Counted from the first letter of the stretch, positions 15,799-25,680 are shown. The stretch is 64,000 nucleotides of DNA from Acidimicrobiaceae bacterium (GCA_016722025.1 JADKGZ010000008.1:113501-177500); one strand, 5' to 3'. Numbers and translations: made by a program. Notes: generated from the sequence alone by a model not told the origin.

Positions 15799-17400
15799 GT
15801 GTCGGGGTGGACCTTCGCGGAGATCTGGGAGACGGCCGCGGCACAGCTCCCCGACGCGCCGTTCGCCAAGCAGGGCAGTCGCACAGTGACGTGGTCGGAG
15901 GCCGAACGGCGAGCCGAAGGCCTCGCCACGTTCCTCCTCGACCGGGGTGCTCAGCGACAGGACAAGGTGGCGCAGTACCTGTACAACTGCCCCGAGTACC
16001 TCGAGTCCGTGTTCGCTTGTTACAAGGCAGCGCTGGTCCCGGTGAACACCAACTACCGGTACGCAGCAGACGAACTGGTCTACCTGTGGGACAACGCCGA
16101 CGCTGTCGCTGTGATCTTCCACGGCATCTTCGCCGACACGATCGAAGCCATCCGCGAGCGAGTGCCCCGCGTGGCGTCGTGGTTGTGGGTCGACGACGGC
16201 TCGGGCGATTGTCCCGAGTGGGCCACCCCGTACGAGCAATCCGCTGGCGCCGCGGGTCAGCCGGTGGTCGACCGGGTCGAGCGCAGTGGTGACGACCTGT
16301 ACATGCTGTACACGGGCGGCACCACCGGGATGCCGAAAGGCGTGATGTGGCGACAGGACGACCTGATCGTCGTGTTGAGCAGCGGTCTCGGGCTCAGCGT
16401 CCCCGAGACCTACGACCCCGACTTCGTCGCTGACGCGCTCACGCGACCCGGCCCCGTCCAGATGCCGGCATGTCCGCTCATGCACGGCACCGGCGCGCTC
16501 ACTGCGTTCGGTGCTCTCACATCCGGCGGCTCCATCGTGTGTCTCGAGTCCCGCCATTTCGATCCTGACGAGCTCCTCGACACGATCGACCGTGAACGGG
16601 TCAATGTCATCGCCATCGTCGGCGATGCGTTCGCCAAACCGATCCTGGCCGCTCTCGACGCCGACCCGGATCGTTGGTCGCTCGACTCGGTGATGGCGTT
16701 CGTGTCGTCGGGGGTGATGTGGAGCGAGGAAACCAAGCAGGGCATGCTGGGCCATCAACCGAAGATGCTGTTGATGGACGCGTTCTCCTCGTCGGAGGCG
16801 TTGGGGATGGGGCAGTCGGTGTCGGGCGGTGGCGCGGCGGCGAAGACGGCTCGCTTCCAGGCGAGCGTCAACACGATCGTCGTCGACGACGACGGGCAAC
16901 GTGTCGAGCCGGGCTCCGACACGATCGGTCGGTTGGCTGTCGGCGGCCGCCAGCCGATCGGGTACTACAAGGACCCGGAGAAGTCGGCGCGCACGTTCAT
17001 CATCGTTGACGGCAAGCGTTACTCGTGCCCAGGTGACTATGCGACCATCGACGCTGACGGGACCGTGAAGGTTCTGGGTCGCGGGTCGGTGTGCATCAAC
17101 AGTGGGGGCGAGAAGATCTTCCCGGAGGAGGTCGAGGAGGCCCTCAAGACCCACGGCTCGGTCGCCGACGCGGTTGTCGTCGGAGTACCACACGATCGGT
17201 TCGGCGAGATGGTCGTCGGCGTGGTGGAACGCCGGCCCGGCATGGTCGCGACCGAGACCGAGTTGATCGAGCACGTCCGTGCACGACTGGCTGCCTACAA
17301 GGCCCCGCGGCGAATCGTCGAGGTCGACACGATCGGCCGTGCGGCGAATGGCAAGGTCGACTACAAGCGGCTGCGAGACCAGGCGAGCGACGGATTGTGA
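15799..17400 (+). CDS. Acyl-CoA synthetase (FadD-like AMP ligase)
   Basis: The adenylate-forming core motif is YTGGTTGMPKG, followed by VMWRQDD as in FadD17/FadD19-type steroid-side-chain synthetases. Later motifs are present: a gating region, then DYATIDADGTVKVLGRGS and the C-terminal lysine in NGKVDYK. It activates a carboxylic acid as its CoA thioester using ATP. The GTG at 15799 follows GGAGG by eight bases; a GTG at 15790 would overlap the upstream gene. Length 533 aa is normal. The exact acid is unknown. Confidence 0.9.
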   Translation: MSGWTFAEIWETAAAQLPDAPFAKQGSRTVTWSEAERRAEGLATFLLDRGAQRQDKVAQYLYNCPEYLESVFACYKAALVPVNTNYRYAADELVYLWDNADAVAVIFHGIFADTIEAIRERVPRVASWLWVDDGSGDCPEWATPYEQSAGAAGQPVVDRVERSGDDLYMLYTGGTTGMPKGVMWRQDDLIVVLSSGLGLSVPETYDPDFVADALTRPGPVQMPACPLMHGTGALTAFGALTSGGSIVCLESRHFDPDELLDTIDRERVNVIAIVGDAFAKPILAALDADPDRWSLDSVMAFVSSGVMWSEETKQGMLGHQPKMLLMDAFSSSEALGMGQSVSGGGAAAKTARFQASVNTIVVDDDGQRVEPGSDTIGRLAVGGRQPIGYYKDPEKSARTFIIVDGKRYSCPGDYATIDADGTVKVLGRGSVCINSGGEKIFPEEVEEALKTHGSVADAVVVGVPHDRFGEMVVGVVERRPGMVATETELIEHVRARLAAYKAPRRIVEVDTIGRAANGKVDYKRLRDQASDGL

Positions 17401-17412
17401 CTGGGTCGATCC

Positions 17413-18591
17413 ATGGGCACTGATCTCTGGGGCACCACGGCCATCGTCGGGGTCGGCGAGACCGACTACGTGCGAGGAAGCGACCGCCACGTCTGCGATC
17501 TCATCCTCGACGCGGCGATGGAAGCGATCACCGACGCCGGGCTGAAGCCCGCGGACATCAACGGCATCATCCCGCCACCGGGCTACATGAGCACCGAGGA
17601 GATCGCCGCGCACCTCGGCGTACCCGACGTCGCCTACCACGTGTCGGTACTGATGGGCGGTGCCTCACCGACCGCATCGTTGCAAACCGCGGCCATGGCG
17701 ATCGCCGGCGGTCTCGCTGACAACGTGCTCGTGTGCATGGGCTGGAACGGGTACTCGGCGCTTCGACCCAAACCAGACGCACGACCAACCAAGCGCGTGA
17801 TGAACCTCGGGCCGATGGGCGAGACCGTCAGAAACCACTATGCACCGTATGGGCTGATGTCGGCCGCGCAACACTACAGCCTGTATCTGCGCCGGTACGT
17901 GGAGACCTTCGGGATCCCCGAGGACGCCGCTGCTGCAGTGGCGATCGCGTGCCGCAACCATGCGCAGCTCAACAGCAAGGCCTTGATGCGAGGCGCGCCG
18001 CTCAGCCGCGCCGACTACGACGCCGCGCCGTTCATCGCCGAACCGTTACGGAAGTTCGACTGTTGCGTGGAGACCGATTGCGCCACCGCCGTCGTGGTGA
18101 CGAGCCTCGAGCGCGCCCGTGACCTCGTTCATCCGGCAGTCGTCTACCTCGGCGGAGCCGAAGGCCATCCCGAGCCCGCCGACGAGATCGCAAACCGCGC
18201 CAACCTCCTCGAACTCGGCATCCACCGAGCGGCACCCCGCGCCTTCGCACGAGCCGGGGTGTCGCCACACGACATCGACGTGCTCGAGATCTACGACTGC
18301 TTCACCTATGTCGTGCTGCTCCAACTCGAAGCGCTCGGCTACGCCGAGCCCGGCGGGGCCCCTGCGTTCGTCGCCAACGGCAACATCGAGCTCGGCGGCC
18401 GGTTCCCGCTCAACACCCACGGTGGGCTGCTCTCCCAAGGGCACTGTTGGGGACTCAACCACGTCGTCGAGGCCACCCGCCAACTGCGTGGCACCGCCGA
18501 CGCCCAGGTGACCGACGCCGAACTGGCGTTGGTCACCGGGTACGGCGACCTCGGCGACGGCAGCGTCGCCATTCTGGGGAGAGACCGATGA
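17413..18591 (+). CDS. Ltp2-like thiolase-fold aldolase
   Basis: Thiolase fold of 392 aa without the nucleophilic Cys: the loop reads VLMGGASPTAS. The C-terminal GGLLSQGHCWGLNHVVEATRQLRG and ALVTGYGDL are very like Ltp2 of cholesterol degradation, which with a DUF35 partner performs a retro-aldol cleavage that releases the side-chain end. The next gene is a DUF35 protein overlapping its stop (ATGA), exactly that arrangement. I therefore infer a C-C bond-cleaving aldolase rather than a thiolase. Confidence 0.83.
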   Translation: MGTDLWGTTAIVGVGETDYVRGSDRHVCDLILDAAMEAITDAGLKPADINGIIPPPGYMSTEEIAAHLGVPDVAYHVSVLMGGASPTASLQTAAMAIAGGLADNVLVCMGWNGYSALRPKPDARPTKRVMNLGPMGETVRNHYAPYGLMSAAQHYSLYLRRYVETFGIPEDAAAAVAIACRNHAQLNSKALMRGAPLSRADYDAAPFIAEPLRKFDCCVETDCATAVVVTSLERARDLVHPAVVYLGGAEGHPEPADEIANRANLLELGIHRAAPRAFARAGVSPHDIDVLEIYDCFTYVVLLQLEALGYAEPGGAPAFVANGNIELGGRFPLNTHGGLLSQGHCWGLNHVVEATRQLRGTADAQVTDAELALVTGYGDLGDGSVAILGRDR

Positions 18592-19040
18592 GAACGTACG
18601 TGCCAACACCCGAATGGATCGTCCTGGACTGGCATCACGCATGCATCGCCGCCGAACTGCTCTGCATCCAACGGTGTACCGGGTGCGGGCGCTGGCGTCA
18701 CCCACCACGCCGGTTCTGCCCTGCCTGCCAATCCGACCAGGCAGCCTTCGAACCGGTCACAGGGAGCGGCTCGGTGCTGTCCTTCGCCGTCAGCCATCGC
18801 AGCCTCGACCCCGGGTGGCAAGCGCACGCACCATATGCGACCCTGCTCGTCGAACTCGACGAAGGCCCGCGCCTGCTCGCCGCGACGACAACACCACCTG
18901 GCGAGATCCGGATCGGCCAACGCCTCGCCGTGCGCACCGAGGCGCTCAGCGAGAACTTCGTGCTCGTGTGGGCCGACCCGGCCTCCCACGACGAACCGAC
19001 ATCGATGGCACCACGAGCGAGAGGCAACCCTCATGACTGA
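18588..19040 (+). CDS. DUF35 Zn-ribbon/OB-fold partner of Ltp2-like aldolase
   Basis: Zinc-ribbon cysteines are intact at 30, 33, 44 and 47 (CTGC and CPAC), followed by an OB fold (GSGSVLSFAVSHR, TLLVELDEGPRLLA). In known systems this domain binds the thiolase-fold partner and contributes to the active site. Both of its ends overlap neighbours: the start overlaps the aldolase stop and its stop lies inside the acyl-CoA dehydrogenase start. It is the second of three DUF35 genes here. Confidence 0.88.
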   Translation: MRTYVPTPEWIVLDWHHACIAAELLCIQRCTGCGRWRHPPRRFCPACQSDQAAFEPVTGSGSVLSFAVSHRSLDPGWQAHAPYATLLVELDEGPRLLAATTTPPGEIRIGQRLAVRTEALSENFVLVWADPASHDEPTSMAPRARGNPHD

Positions 19041-20295
19041 CAGCACAACATCGACCCGTCCCGACGGCCACGACGACTTCGATGTCGAATCGTGGCTCGA
19101 CGAGCACTGGCATCCCGATCTCCCGGTCGGTGAATGGTGGTCACGCCTCGCCAACGCCGGACTCGCACATCCGATGCTGCCGGCCCCCTACGGGCGGGGA
19201 TGGCAACGAACCAAGACCGGTGACCTCGCCCGAGCGATGATCGCCCGCGGGGTACTCGGGCCGCCCTCTGGCCTGGGCATGATGCTCGCCGCGCCGACCT
19301 TGTTGGCACATGGGTCACCGAAGTTGATCGAGATGTTCGTCCCCAAGATCCTCGACGGGCAACACGGATGGTGCCAGCTGTTCTCCGAACCGGGTGCCGG
19401 TTCCGACCTGGCCGGGTTGCAGACGCGCGCCGAGCGCGACGGTGACGAGTGGGTCATCTCCGGGCAGAAGGTGTGGACGTCGATGGGGCAATGGGCCGAC
19501 TACGGAATCCTCATCGCGCGCACCGACCCCGATGCCCCCAAGCACCGAGGCATCACGTACTTCGCGTTCCCGATGAAACAGGACGGCGTCGACGTTCGGC
19601 CCTTACGCGAGATGACTGGGCACGCGTTGTTCAACGAAGTGTTCATCGACGAGGCACGCGTGCCCCACGACCACATCATCGGCGACCTCAACGACGGATG
19701 GCGAGTCGCCAACACAACACTGATGGTCGAACGCAGCGGCATCGGCGGCGAGAACGTGGCCGCTCCGAGTGCAGCGATCGCGGGCACGATCGCCGGCCAC
19801 CTCGATCGGTCTGCCGGATCGTTCGGGAACGACGCCGCCGTTCTCGGCGGTGGCATGGTCGGCCCAGGCCGGGTACGACAGTTGATGGTCCTCGCGCTCG
19901 ACAACGGCAGCATCGGCGACCCCACCATCCGACAGGACCTGATCCGACTTCACTCGATGATCGAGATCACCGGATGGCACATCCGACGGATGAAGTCCGG
20001 TAACGCCGCCACCGGCGCGGAAGGCAACCTCGCCAAGCTCCGCAACAGCGACATCACCCGACTCGCCAGGGACGTCGGGTGTCGAATTCTCGGGGCAGGG
20101 GCCACCATCGTGGGACCGGACAGCGCGAGTGGCGGCGCGGTGCAGGAACTCGCGCTGTTCTCACCGGCTCCGTCGATCTACGGCGGCAGTGATCAGGTGC
20201 AGCGGAACATCATCGGTGAACGAGCACTCGGTCTCCCCAAGGAGCCCGGCCCCGATCGCAACACTCCGTTCCGCGACCTGCCGCACAACGGCTGA
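19033..20295 (+). CDS. Acyl-CoA dehydrogenase
   Basis: FAD-dependent acyl-CoA dehydrogenase, 420 aa. Signature 1 is WCQLFSEPGAGSDLA and signature 2 is YGGSDQVQRNIIGERALGL. It also has QKVWTS and HRGITYFAFPM. It introduces the 2,3 double bond of an acyl-CoA and passes electrons to ETF. It is most like the gene at 37412 (shared ANTTLM and GNAATG runs). Several steroid pathway dehydrogenases of this class work as heteromers, so pairing with another family member here is possible. Last gene of the operon starting at 9185. Confidence 0.92.
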   Translation: MTDSTTSTRPDGHDDFDVESWLDEHWHPDLPVGEWWSRLANAGLAHPMLPAPYGRGWQRTKTGDLARAMIARGVLGPPSGLGMMLAAPTLLAHGSPKLIEMFVPKILDGQHGWCQLFSEPGAGSDLAGLQTRAERDGDEWVISGQKVWTSMGQWADYGILIARTDPDAPKHRGITYFAFPMKQDGVDVRPLREMTGHALFNEVFIDEARVPHDHIIGDLNDGWRVANTTLMVERSGIGGENVAAPSAAIAGTIAGHLDRSAGSFGNDAAVLGGGMVGPGRVRQLMVLALDNGSIGDPTIRQDLIRLHSMIEITGWHIRRMKSGNAATGAEGNLAKLRNSDITRLARDVGCRILGAGATIVGPDSASGGAVQELALFSPAPSIYGGSDQVQRNIIGERALGLPKEPGPDRNTPFRDLPHNG

Positions 20296-20309
20296 TCAAC
20301 TCGGCAAGC

Positions 20310-22043
20310 TCACCCCGTCGGCGGTCGCTGGGCACCGCGAACGAGCCGACCCGGTAGCTCGCCAGTCGCACGACCTGATTCGTACACCGGTATGCCTGAC
20401 ACGACGGTGTGGAGGTAGCCATCGGCTCGCTGCAGCAACCGCCGTCCGCCTGCCGGTAGGTCGAAGTGCATCTCCGGGGCGGACAACCGGAGGTTGTCGA
20501 AGTCGATCACGTTGATATCGGCCTTGTAACCAGGGGCGAGCACACCGCGATCGAGGAGTCCGAGCGCGCGGGCGGTGTCACGGCACTGGGCCTGGACCAC
20601 GAACGGCACGGTGAGGCGCTCACCGTGTCGGTCACGGCACCAATGCGTCAGCAGTGTCGTGGGGAACGAGCCGTCGCAGATGGTCCCGACATGCGCGCCA
20701 CCGTCGCTGAGCCCCGGAACGGTCAGCGGATGAACCAGCATCTCCCGAACGCTGTCGAGGCGCCCATCGACGTAGTTGAGCGCCGGGAGGTACAGGAACG
20801 AGCGGCCGTCGTCGGCGAGCAGCACGTCGTAGACGAAGTCGAGGGGATCTCGACCGGCGCGGCGCGCCTGGGCGGCGATGCTCGTGGCCGGATCAGGTTC
20901 ATAGTTGGGTGGATCGCCGAGCACGAACATGTTCTCGAACGCACGCACCACCCCACCGCCGAGCTTGGACCTGTCGCGCTGGCCGGCATCGGCGGCGAAC
21001 ACACGCGCCCTGAATCCCTCATCTCGCATCGCGCTGACACGCTCGCCCAGCGAAAGATCAGCGATCTCGCGATACACCGGATTCGCCATCAACGGGTTCA
21101 AGGTGGCCTGCAATCCGAGCAGCAAGCCGACCGCCCGAGTCGCGACCTGGCCACGGATCTCCAGGCCGTCGGCATGGGCTTCGTCGAGCAGGTCGAGCAT
21201 CCGCCGATAGCCACCAGGATCACGGGGCGACTGGACCAGCGAGAACGACGCGGGTCGACCTGAGGCTGCGACCATCGCTCGCAGCGTCGCGAACTCATCC
21301 TCGACATCGATGAAGTCGGATACGAGTTGCAGCACTCCGGTTCCCTCGCGGCCGACACCGATCGCGATCCCGACGAGCTCGTCTCGGGATGCCCTGAGCG
21401 TGGGGGTCGGGTCGCCCCGACTGGTGCGGTGATTCAGTGTGCGTGAGGTCGTGAAGCCGAGCGCGCCGGCACGTATCGCCTCACCGGCGAGCAGTCCCAT
21501 CTGTTCGATCTCATCGGGGGTTGCGCTCTCGCCGGCGGCGCCGCGGTCGCCCATGACGAACAGCCGAAGCGCTCCGTGCGGGAGCTGCGCGGCGAGATCG
21601 ATGTCGTGCGGAATCGCATCCAGCGCGTCGAGGTACTCGCCGAAGCTGTTCCATCCCCACGGCAGGCCCTCGTGCAGCGCCGCGCCGGGGATGTCCTCGA
21701 CTCCCTCCATCAGCTCGATCAACCGCTGATGGTCGCTGTCGTGCACCGGGGCGAACCCGACGCCGCAGTTCCCCATCACCACCGTCGTCACCCCGTGCAC
21801 CGACGAGGGCGCGAGACGTTGATCCCATGTCGCCTGTCCGTCGTAATGAGTGTGCACATCGACCCAGCCCGGCGTCACCAGCGCCCCGTCAGCGGCGATC
21901 TCCCGTCGACCCGTCAGGTCGACATCTCCCACGGCGACGATTCGGTCGCCGACGATTGCGACGTCAGCTCGGCGTTCGCCGGCACCGGTGCCGTCGACGA
22001 CGGTGCCGTCGCGGATCACCAGATCAGGCCTCGCTCCGGACAC
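20310..22043 (-). CDS. D-aminoacylase-like amidohydrolase (family 3)
   Basis: Metal-dependent hydrolase of 577 aa. VDVHTHYDGQATWD carries the HxH metal pair. NCGVGFAPV, SDGGAHVG and the late ADINVIDFDNLRL fit N-acyl-D-amino-acid deacylase relatives, as does the N-terminal DLVIRDGTVVDGTG composite domain. It would cleave an amide or cyclic amide; in a catabolic cluster it may remove an acyl or amide group from the substrate. It follows the second amidohydrolase by four bases, so both are one operon. Confidence 0.85.
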   Translation of the reverse strand: MSGARPDLVIRDGTVVDGTGAGERRADVAIVGDRIVAVGDVDLTGRREIAADGALVTPGWVDVHTHYDGQATWDQRLAPSSVHGVTTVVMGNCGVGFAPVHDSDHQRLIELMEGVEDIPGAALHEGLPWGWNSFGEYLDALDAIPHDIDLAAQLPHGALRLFVMGDRGAAGESATPDEIEQMGLLAGEAIRAGALGFTTSRTLNHRTSRGDPTPTLRASRDELVGIAIGVGREGTGVLQLVSDFIDVEDEFATLRAMVAASGRPASFSLVQSPRDPGGYRRMLDLLDEAHADGLEIRGQVATRAVGLLLGLQATLNPLMANPVYREIADLSLGERVSAMRDEGFRARVFAADAGQRDRSKLGGGVVRAFENMFVLGDPPNYEPDPATSIAAQARRAGRDPLDFVYDVLLADDGRSFLYLPALNYVDGRLDSVREMLVHPLTVPGLSDGGAHVGTICDGSFPTTLLTHWCRDRHGERLTVPFVVQAQCRDTARALGLLDRGVLAPGYKADINVIDFDNLRLSAPEMHFDLPAGGRRLLQRADGYLHTVVSGIPVYESGRATGELPGRLVRGAQRPPTG

Positions 22044-22047
22044 GGCG

Positions 22048-23175
22048 TCACCCAGCCGTGGGCTGCAGTGCGGTGACGTCGATGCCGTACAGGTCGGCGA
22101 CGTTGCCCGACAGGATCGCCCGCGTCTGCTCCGCGGTCAGCTGCGCCGTCTGTTCGGCGAGCATGCCCTGCGACCACGGCCAGGTCGAGTCGGAGTGCGG
22201 GAAGTCGTTGGCCCACATCAACCGTCGCCAGTTCATGTCGTTGGCGTGCGAGAAGGCCGTCCAGTCGTCCTGGAAGGTGACGAAGATGTGCTCCGCGAAG
22301 TACTCCGACGGCAACCTGCTGAGGGCCACCCCGGGCTGGAGCCAGTTGCGGTGCCGCTTGTAGGCGTGGTCCATCCGATACATGTAGTGAGGCACCCAGC
22401 CGGCATCGGCCTCGACGCAGACGACCCGAAGATCGGGATGACGCTCGAACACGCCGCCGAACACCAGGGTGCCCATGATGTCCTGGATGCTACGGATGAT
22501 CGACAGGAAGCTGTTCAACCGGGGCCCTCGCCAACCACCCCCACGGGCGGTGAGGATGTGGAAACTGAGCGGCAACCCAAGCGACACCGCCGCCTCCCAG
22601 AACGGGTCCCACATCGGGTCGTCGTAGTCCGCCTCCGTGCCGGGATTCCCCGGCATCATCACGCCACGAAGGCCGGCCGCCTTGATCGCCTCGAGATCGG
22701 TGATCCCTTCCTCGACGGTGCGCAGCGCGGTCTGACCGCACCCGAGGAGCCGATCCGGAGCTTCGGCGCAGTACTCGGTGATCCACCGGTTGTAGGCGTT
22801 GAAGCACGCTCGCTTGTAGTCGACGTCCGGGTGGCCGCACAGCACCATCCCCACCGTCGGGTACAGGATCTCCGCGGCGACCCCGTCGCGGTCCTGGTCG
22901 GCGAGCCGCACGGTCGCGTCGTAACCGGACTTGTGGAGCTCGTCGAACTTGACACCCTCCTGGGTCAGTTCCCCTGCCGGCTTGCCGGCGGCGGCGACCA
23001 GCCCCATCGGCACCGTCGACTTCATGCCGGGCACCACGAACACGTCGCCTCGTACAGGATCCTCGACCATGTTCGGCGCTGTGTCGCGGTACGCCGGGTC
23101 GATGTGAGCCGAGTAGCAGTCAGGTGGTTCCGTGATGTGCGAGTCAGCGCTGATCACGGGAAAGTCGAACGACAT
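22048..23175 (-). CDS. Amidohydrolase family 2 (ACMSD-like)
   Basis: TIM-barrel amidohydrolase of 375 aa. SADSHITEPPD at the N-terminus resembles the (D/S)xH metal motif, LSFHI is a likely metal His strand, and MWANDFPHSDSTWPWS carries the late Asp. The fold is that of ACMSD/isoorotate decarboxylase relatives, which perform hydrolysis or non-oxidative decarboxylation. GAGGGG precedes ATG 23175. It is first in its operon, under operator site 4 (23218-23245). Confidence 0.85.
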   Translation of the reverse strand: MSFDFPVISADSHITEPPDCYSAHIDPAYRDTAPNMVEDPVRGDVFVVPGMKSTVPMGLVAAAGKPAGELTQEGVKFDELHKSGYDATVRLADQDRDGVAAEILYPTVGMVLCGHPDVDYKRACFNAYNRWITEYCAEAPDRLLGCGQTALRTVEEGITDLEAIKAAGLRGVMMPGNPGTEADYDDPMWDPFWEAAVSLGLPLSFHILTARGGGWRGPRLNSFLSIIRSIQDIMGTLVFGGVFERHPDLRVVCVEADAGWVPHYMYRMDHAYKRHRNWLQPGVALSRLPSEYFAEHIFVTFQDDWTAFSHANDMNWRRLMWANDFPHSDSTWPWSQGMLAEQTAQLTAEQTRAILSGNVADLYGIDVTALQPTAG

Positions 23176-23217
23176 GCAGATCCCCTCTCGTCTGCACCGA
23201 CACTACTCCAGCCCCAT

Positions 23218-23245
23218 ATACGACACAATGACCAATTCGTCTCAT
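23218..23245. promoter_or_regulatory. Operator site 4 (ATACGACA-N12-CGTCTCAT)
   Basis: Upstream of the minus-strand amidohydrolase operon. A TATATG-like -10 lies at its left edge on the minus strand. Confidence 0.7.
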
Positions 23246-23267
23246 TCCAGCTTCTTCGGCCGAAGGG

Positions 23268-24110
23268 TCACGTGCCGGTGAAATGCGGGCTGCGCTTCTC
23301 GATGAACGCACGCGGACCCTCCATGGCGTCGGCCGACGCCATCACGACCCCGGCTGCACGCGACTCGATGCGATACGCCTCGTCGAAGGGCAGGCCATTC
23401 GACGAGACCATCACCTCCTTCGCCTTGCGCATCGCCAACGGCCCGTTGCGGACCATTCGCCGGGCGAGTTGCATCGCCTCGTCCAGCACGTGCACGGACG
23501 GCACCAGCCGGTTGACGAGACCCATCTCCGCGGCCGACTGCGCGCTGATCCGGTCACCCACGAGCACGATCTCCGCTGCTTTGGCCCATGGCACCTGACG
23601 TGCCAGCCTCGCCAGCCCACCGCCGGCGGGGATGATCCCGCGTGTCACCTCTGTGAGTCCGAACTCGCTGTCCTCGGCTGCGATCCGCAAGTCCGTGCCG
23701 AGCAGCAGTTCCATGCCGCCGGCGAGCGCGAACCCGCGGACGGCGGCGATCACCGGCACCGTGTAGTCGGTACGGCGCAGCAGTGCCTTGTCGAGCAGTC
23801 GGGGATCGGCCTGCAGTCGCTGGTCCCACTCATCCTGCGCTGGTCGCGCACCGGTGAACAACGGGATCAGCCGCCCGAGGTCCGCACCGGTGCAGAACGC
23901 CCGGTCTCCTGCACCGGTCACGATCACCACCCGAACAGCGGGATCGGCTGCCATCTGCTCCCATGCGTCGGCGAGTCTGCAGACGAGTTCGGGATCGAGG
24001 GAGTTGAGCTTCGCCGGACGATTGAGCGTCACGATCGCGATGCCCTCGTCCATCTCGACACGCAGCACCGGCTCCTGTACTCCTACGGGTGGCGTTGTCG
24101 ACTGTGGCAT
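23268..24110 (-). CDS. Enoyl-CoA hydratase/isomerase
   Basis: Crotonase fold of 280 aa. The oxyanion-hole segments are AFCTGADLGR and ALAGGMELLLGTDLRIAA. A Glu in the SEFGLTEVTRGIIPAGGG region is at the usual catalytic site. It hydrates or isomerises an enoyl-CoA. I start it at ATG 24110; the longer frame to 24158 would begin within operator site 5. No gene follows closely, so it is a monocistronic unit under that site. Confidence 0.88.
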   Translation of the reverse strand: MPQSTTPPVGVQEPVLRVEMDEGIAIVTLNRPAKLNSLDPELVCRLADAWEQMAADPAVRVVIVTGAGDRAFCTGADLGRLIPLFTGARPAQDEWDQRLQADPRLLDKALLRRTDYTVPVIAAVRGFALAGGMELLLGTDLRIAAEDSEFGLTEVTRGIIPAGGGLARLARQVPWAKAAEIVLVGDRISAQSAAEMGLVNRLVPSVHVLDEAMQLARRMVRNGPLAMRKAKEVMVSSNGLPFDEAYRIESRAAGVVMASADAMEGPRAFIEKRSPHFTGT

Positions 24111-24149
24111 TCGGGGAACCTCCGCGTCCGGGCGCTGCCCGGCGGCAGC

Positions 24150-24177
24150 ACGATACACATCGTACGCCTTGTCTCAC
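24150..24177. promoter_or_regulatory. Operator site 5 (ACGATACA-N12-TGTCTCAC)
   Basis: Lies 40 bases upstream of the hydratase start (minus strand) and close to the end of the Baeyer-Villiger-type gene. Confidence 0.65.
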
Positions 24178-24198
24178 CCCGGCGTTCGTCTGGTCATG

Positions 24199-25680
24199 TC
24201 AGTGGTGATACGCATCCAAGTCGGGTTCTGCCATGACCTCGCGGAATCGGCGGAACGGCCACGGCCACGCTGCTGGTACGCCGCGAGCGTCGAGGTACCA
24301 GCTGTTGCATCCGGTCACCCACACGGTCGCCTGCGCCGCTTCGATGCGCCGGGCCTCGTGCTCGCGCATGGCCGCCTCAGTCGCATGGATCTCCGTCGAG
24401 AGGCCTGCCTGGAGCCGGCGCACGAGTTGCAGGATGTAGTCCATCTGGAGCTCCGCGACCTGGATCAGGGAGAAGTTGCCGACGGGGCCGTTCGGGCCGT
24501 TGAGCATGAACAGGTTGGGGAACTCGGGTATCGAGACGGACAGATAGGCAGTGGGGCCGTCGGCCCAGGCCTCTTCGAGGGTTCGTCCGTCGAGGCCGGT
24601 GATGACGGTGGGCCGCATGAATCGGTCGACCTCGAACCCGGTTGCGAGGACGATGACGTCGAGCTCGTGAAGGCGTCCGGTGTCGGTTCGGATGCCGCGA
24701 CGTTCGATGCGCGAGATGGCAGCGGTGACGAGTTCGGCGTTGGGTTTCTGGATCGCGTCGTAGAAGTCGGCCGACACGACGAGCCGTTTGCAGGCGGCGC
24801 GGTAGTCGGGCTCCAAGCGGCGGCGCAGTTCCGGGTCGGTGACGTGCTGGTACAGGTTCGCCCGACAGGTGTCCTCGATCTGTTCGAGACGCTCGGACTT
24901 CGCGTCGACAACGGCATCGGCGAAGTTCTCCGCGAACGCCGACTCGAGGAAGTCCCGGAGCTCTCTGAGTCGATGCGGCTCGTTCCGGAACGTCGCCCTC
25001 TGGTCGTCCGAGAACAGCTTGTTGTCCATCGGCATGATCCACTGCGGTGTTCTCTGAAAGAGACTGAAGTGCTCCACCCGATCGACGAGCGCGCCGGTGA
25101 TCTGGACCGCCGTCGACCCGGTGCCGATCACGCCGACACGACGGCCGTCGATCGGCACATCCTGGTCCCACCGCGCGCTGTGGAACATCGCCCCCTCGAA
25201 CTCGTCCACGCCATCGATCTCCGGCATCCGGGGATGGTGCAGGACGCCACTCGCGGCGATCACCACGTCGAAGTCTGCTCGATGTCCGCGCGCAGTCTCG
25301 AGGTGCCACACACCCCGGTCGTAGATCGCGGAGACGACTTCGTCGCCGAGGCGAAGATGCGGGACGACCCCATGGTCGACCGCAACGCGCTCGAGGTACG
25401 CCTGGATCTCGTGCCCGGGCGAGAACATGCGGGTGAAATCGGGATTCGGAGCGAACGAATACGAGTAGACGTGCGACGGGACGTCGCATCCGATGCCGGG
25501 ATAGGTGTTCTCGCGCCACGTGCCGCCGACGCGGTCGGCCTTCTCGAAACAGACGATGTCGGTGATGCCGGCCTCGCGCAGCTTGATCACTGCGAGGATG
25601 CCGGCCATGCCTGCCCCGATCACGCCAACGCGCAGCGATCGGTCCCCGACGAGACGCGAATCCGGCACGGCGTCAGCCAT
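24199..25680 (-). CDS. Flavin monooxygenase, Baeyer-Villiger type
   Basis: First Rossmann motif GAGMAG, then the second GTGSTA, with WRENTYPGIGCDVPSH as in cyclohexanone-monooxygenase-like enzymes. Such enzymes use NADPH, FAD and O2 to insert oxygen next to a ketone, giving an ester or lactone. The start is ATG 25680, overlapping the stop of the acyl-CoA dehydrogenase (25673). At 493 aa the length is normal. A C-terminal GCNSWYLDARG is typical. It is intact, unlike its relative at 55258. Confidence 0.9.
   Translation of the reverse strand: MADAVPDSRLVGDRSLRVGVIGAGMAGILAVIKLREAGITDIVCFEKADRVGGTWRENTYPGIGCDVPSHVYSYSFAPNPDFTRMFSPGHEIQAYLERVAVDHGVVPHLRLGDEVVSAIYDRGVWHLETARGHRADFDVVIAASGVLHHPRMPEIDGVDEFEGAMFHSARWDQDVPIDGRRVGVIGTGSTAVQITGALVDRVEHFSLFQRTPQWIMPMDNKLFSDDQRATFRNEPHRLRELRDFLESAFAENFADAVVDAKSERLEQIEDTCRANLYQHVTDPELRRRLEPDYRAACKRLVVSADFYDAIQKPNAELVTAAISRIERRGIRTDTGRLHELDVIVLATGFEVDRFMRPTVITGLDGRTLEEAWADGPTAYLSVSIPEFPNLFMLNGPNGPVGNFSLIQVAELQMDYILQLVRRLQAGLSTEIHATEAAMREHEARRIEAAQATVWVTGCNSWYLDARGVPAAWPWPFRRFREVMAEPDLDAYHH

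Noticed and set aside
15604..17640. 678-codon minus-strand open frame opposite the FadD-like ligase
   Set aside because: Composition is His/Arg/Asp-rich without motifs; it is the antisense of a gene with clear adenylation motifs.
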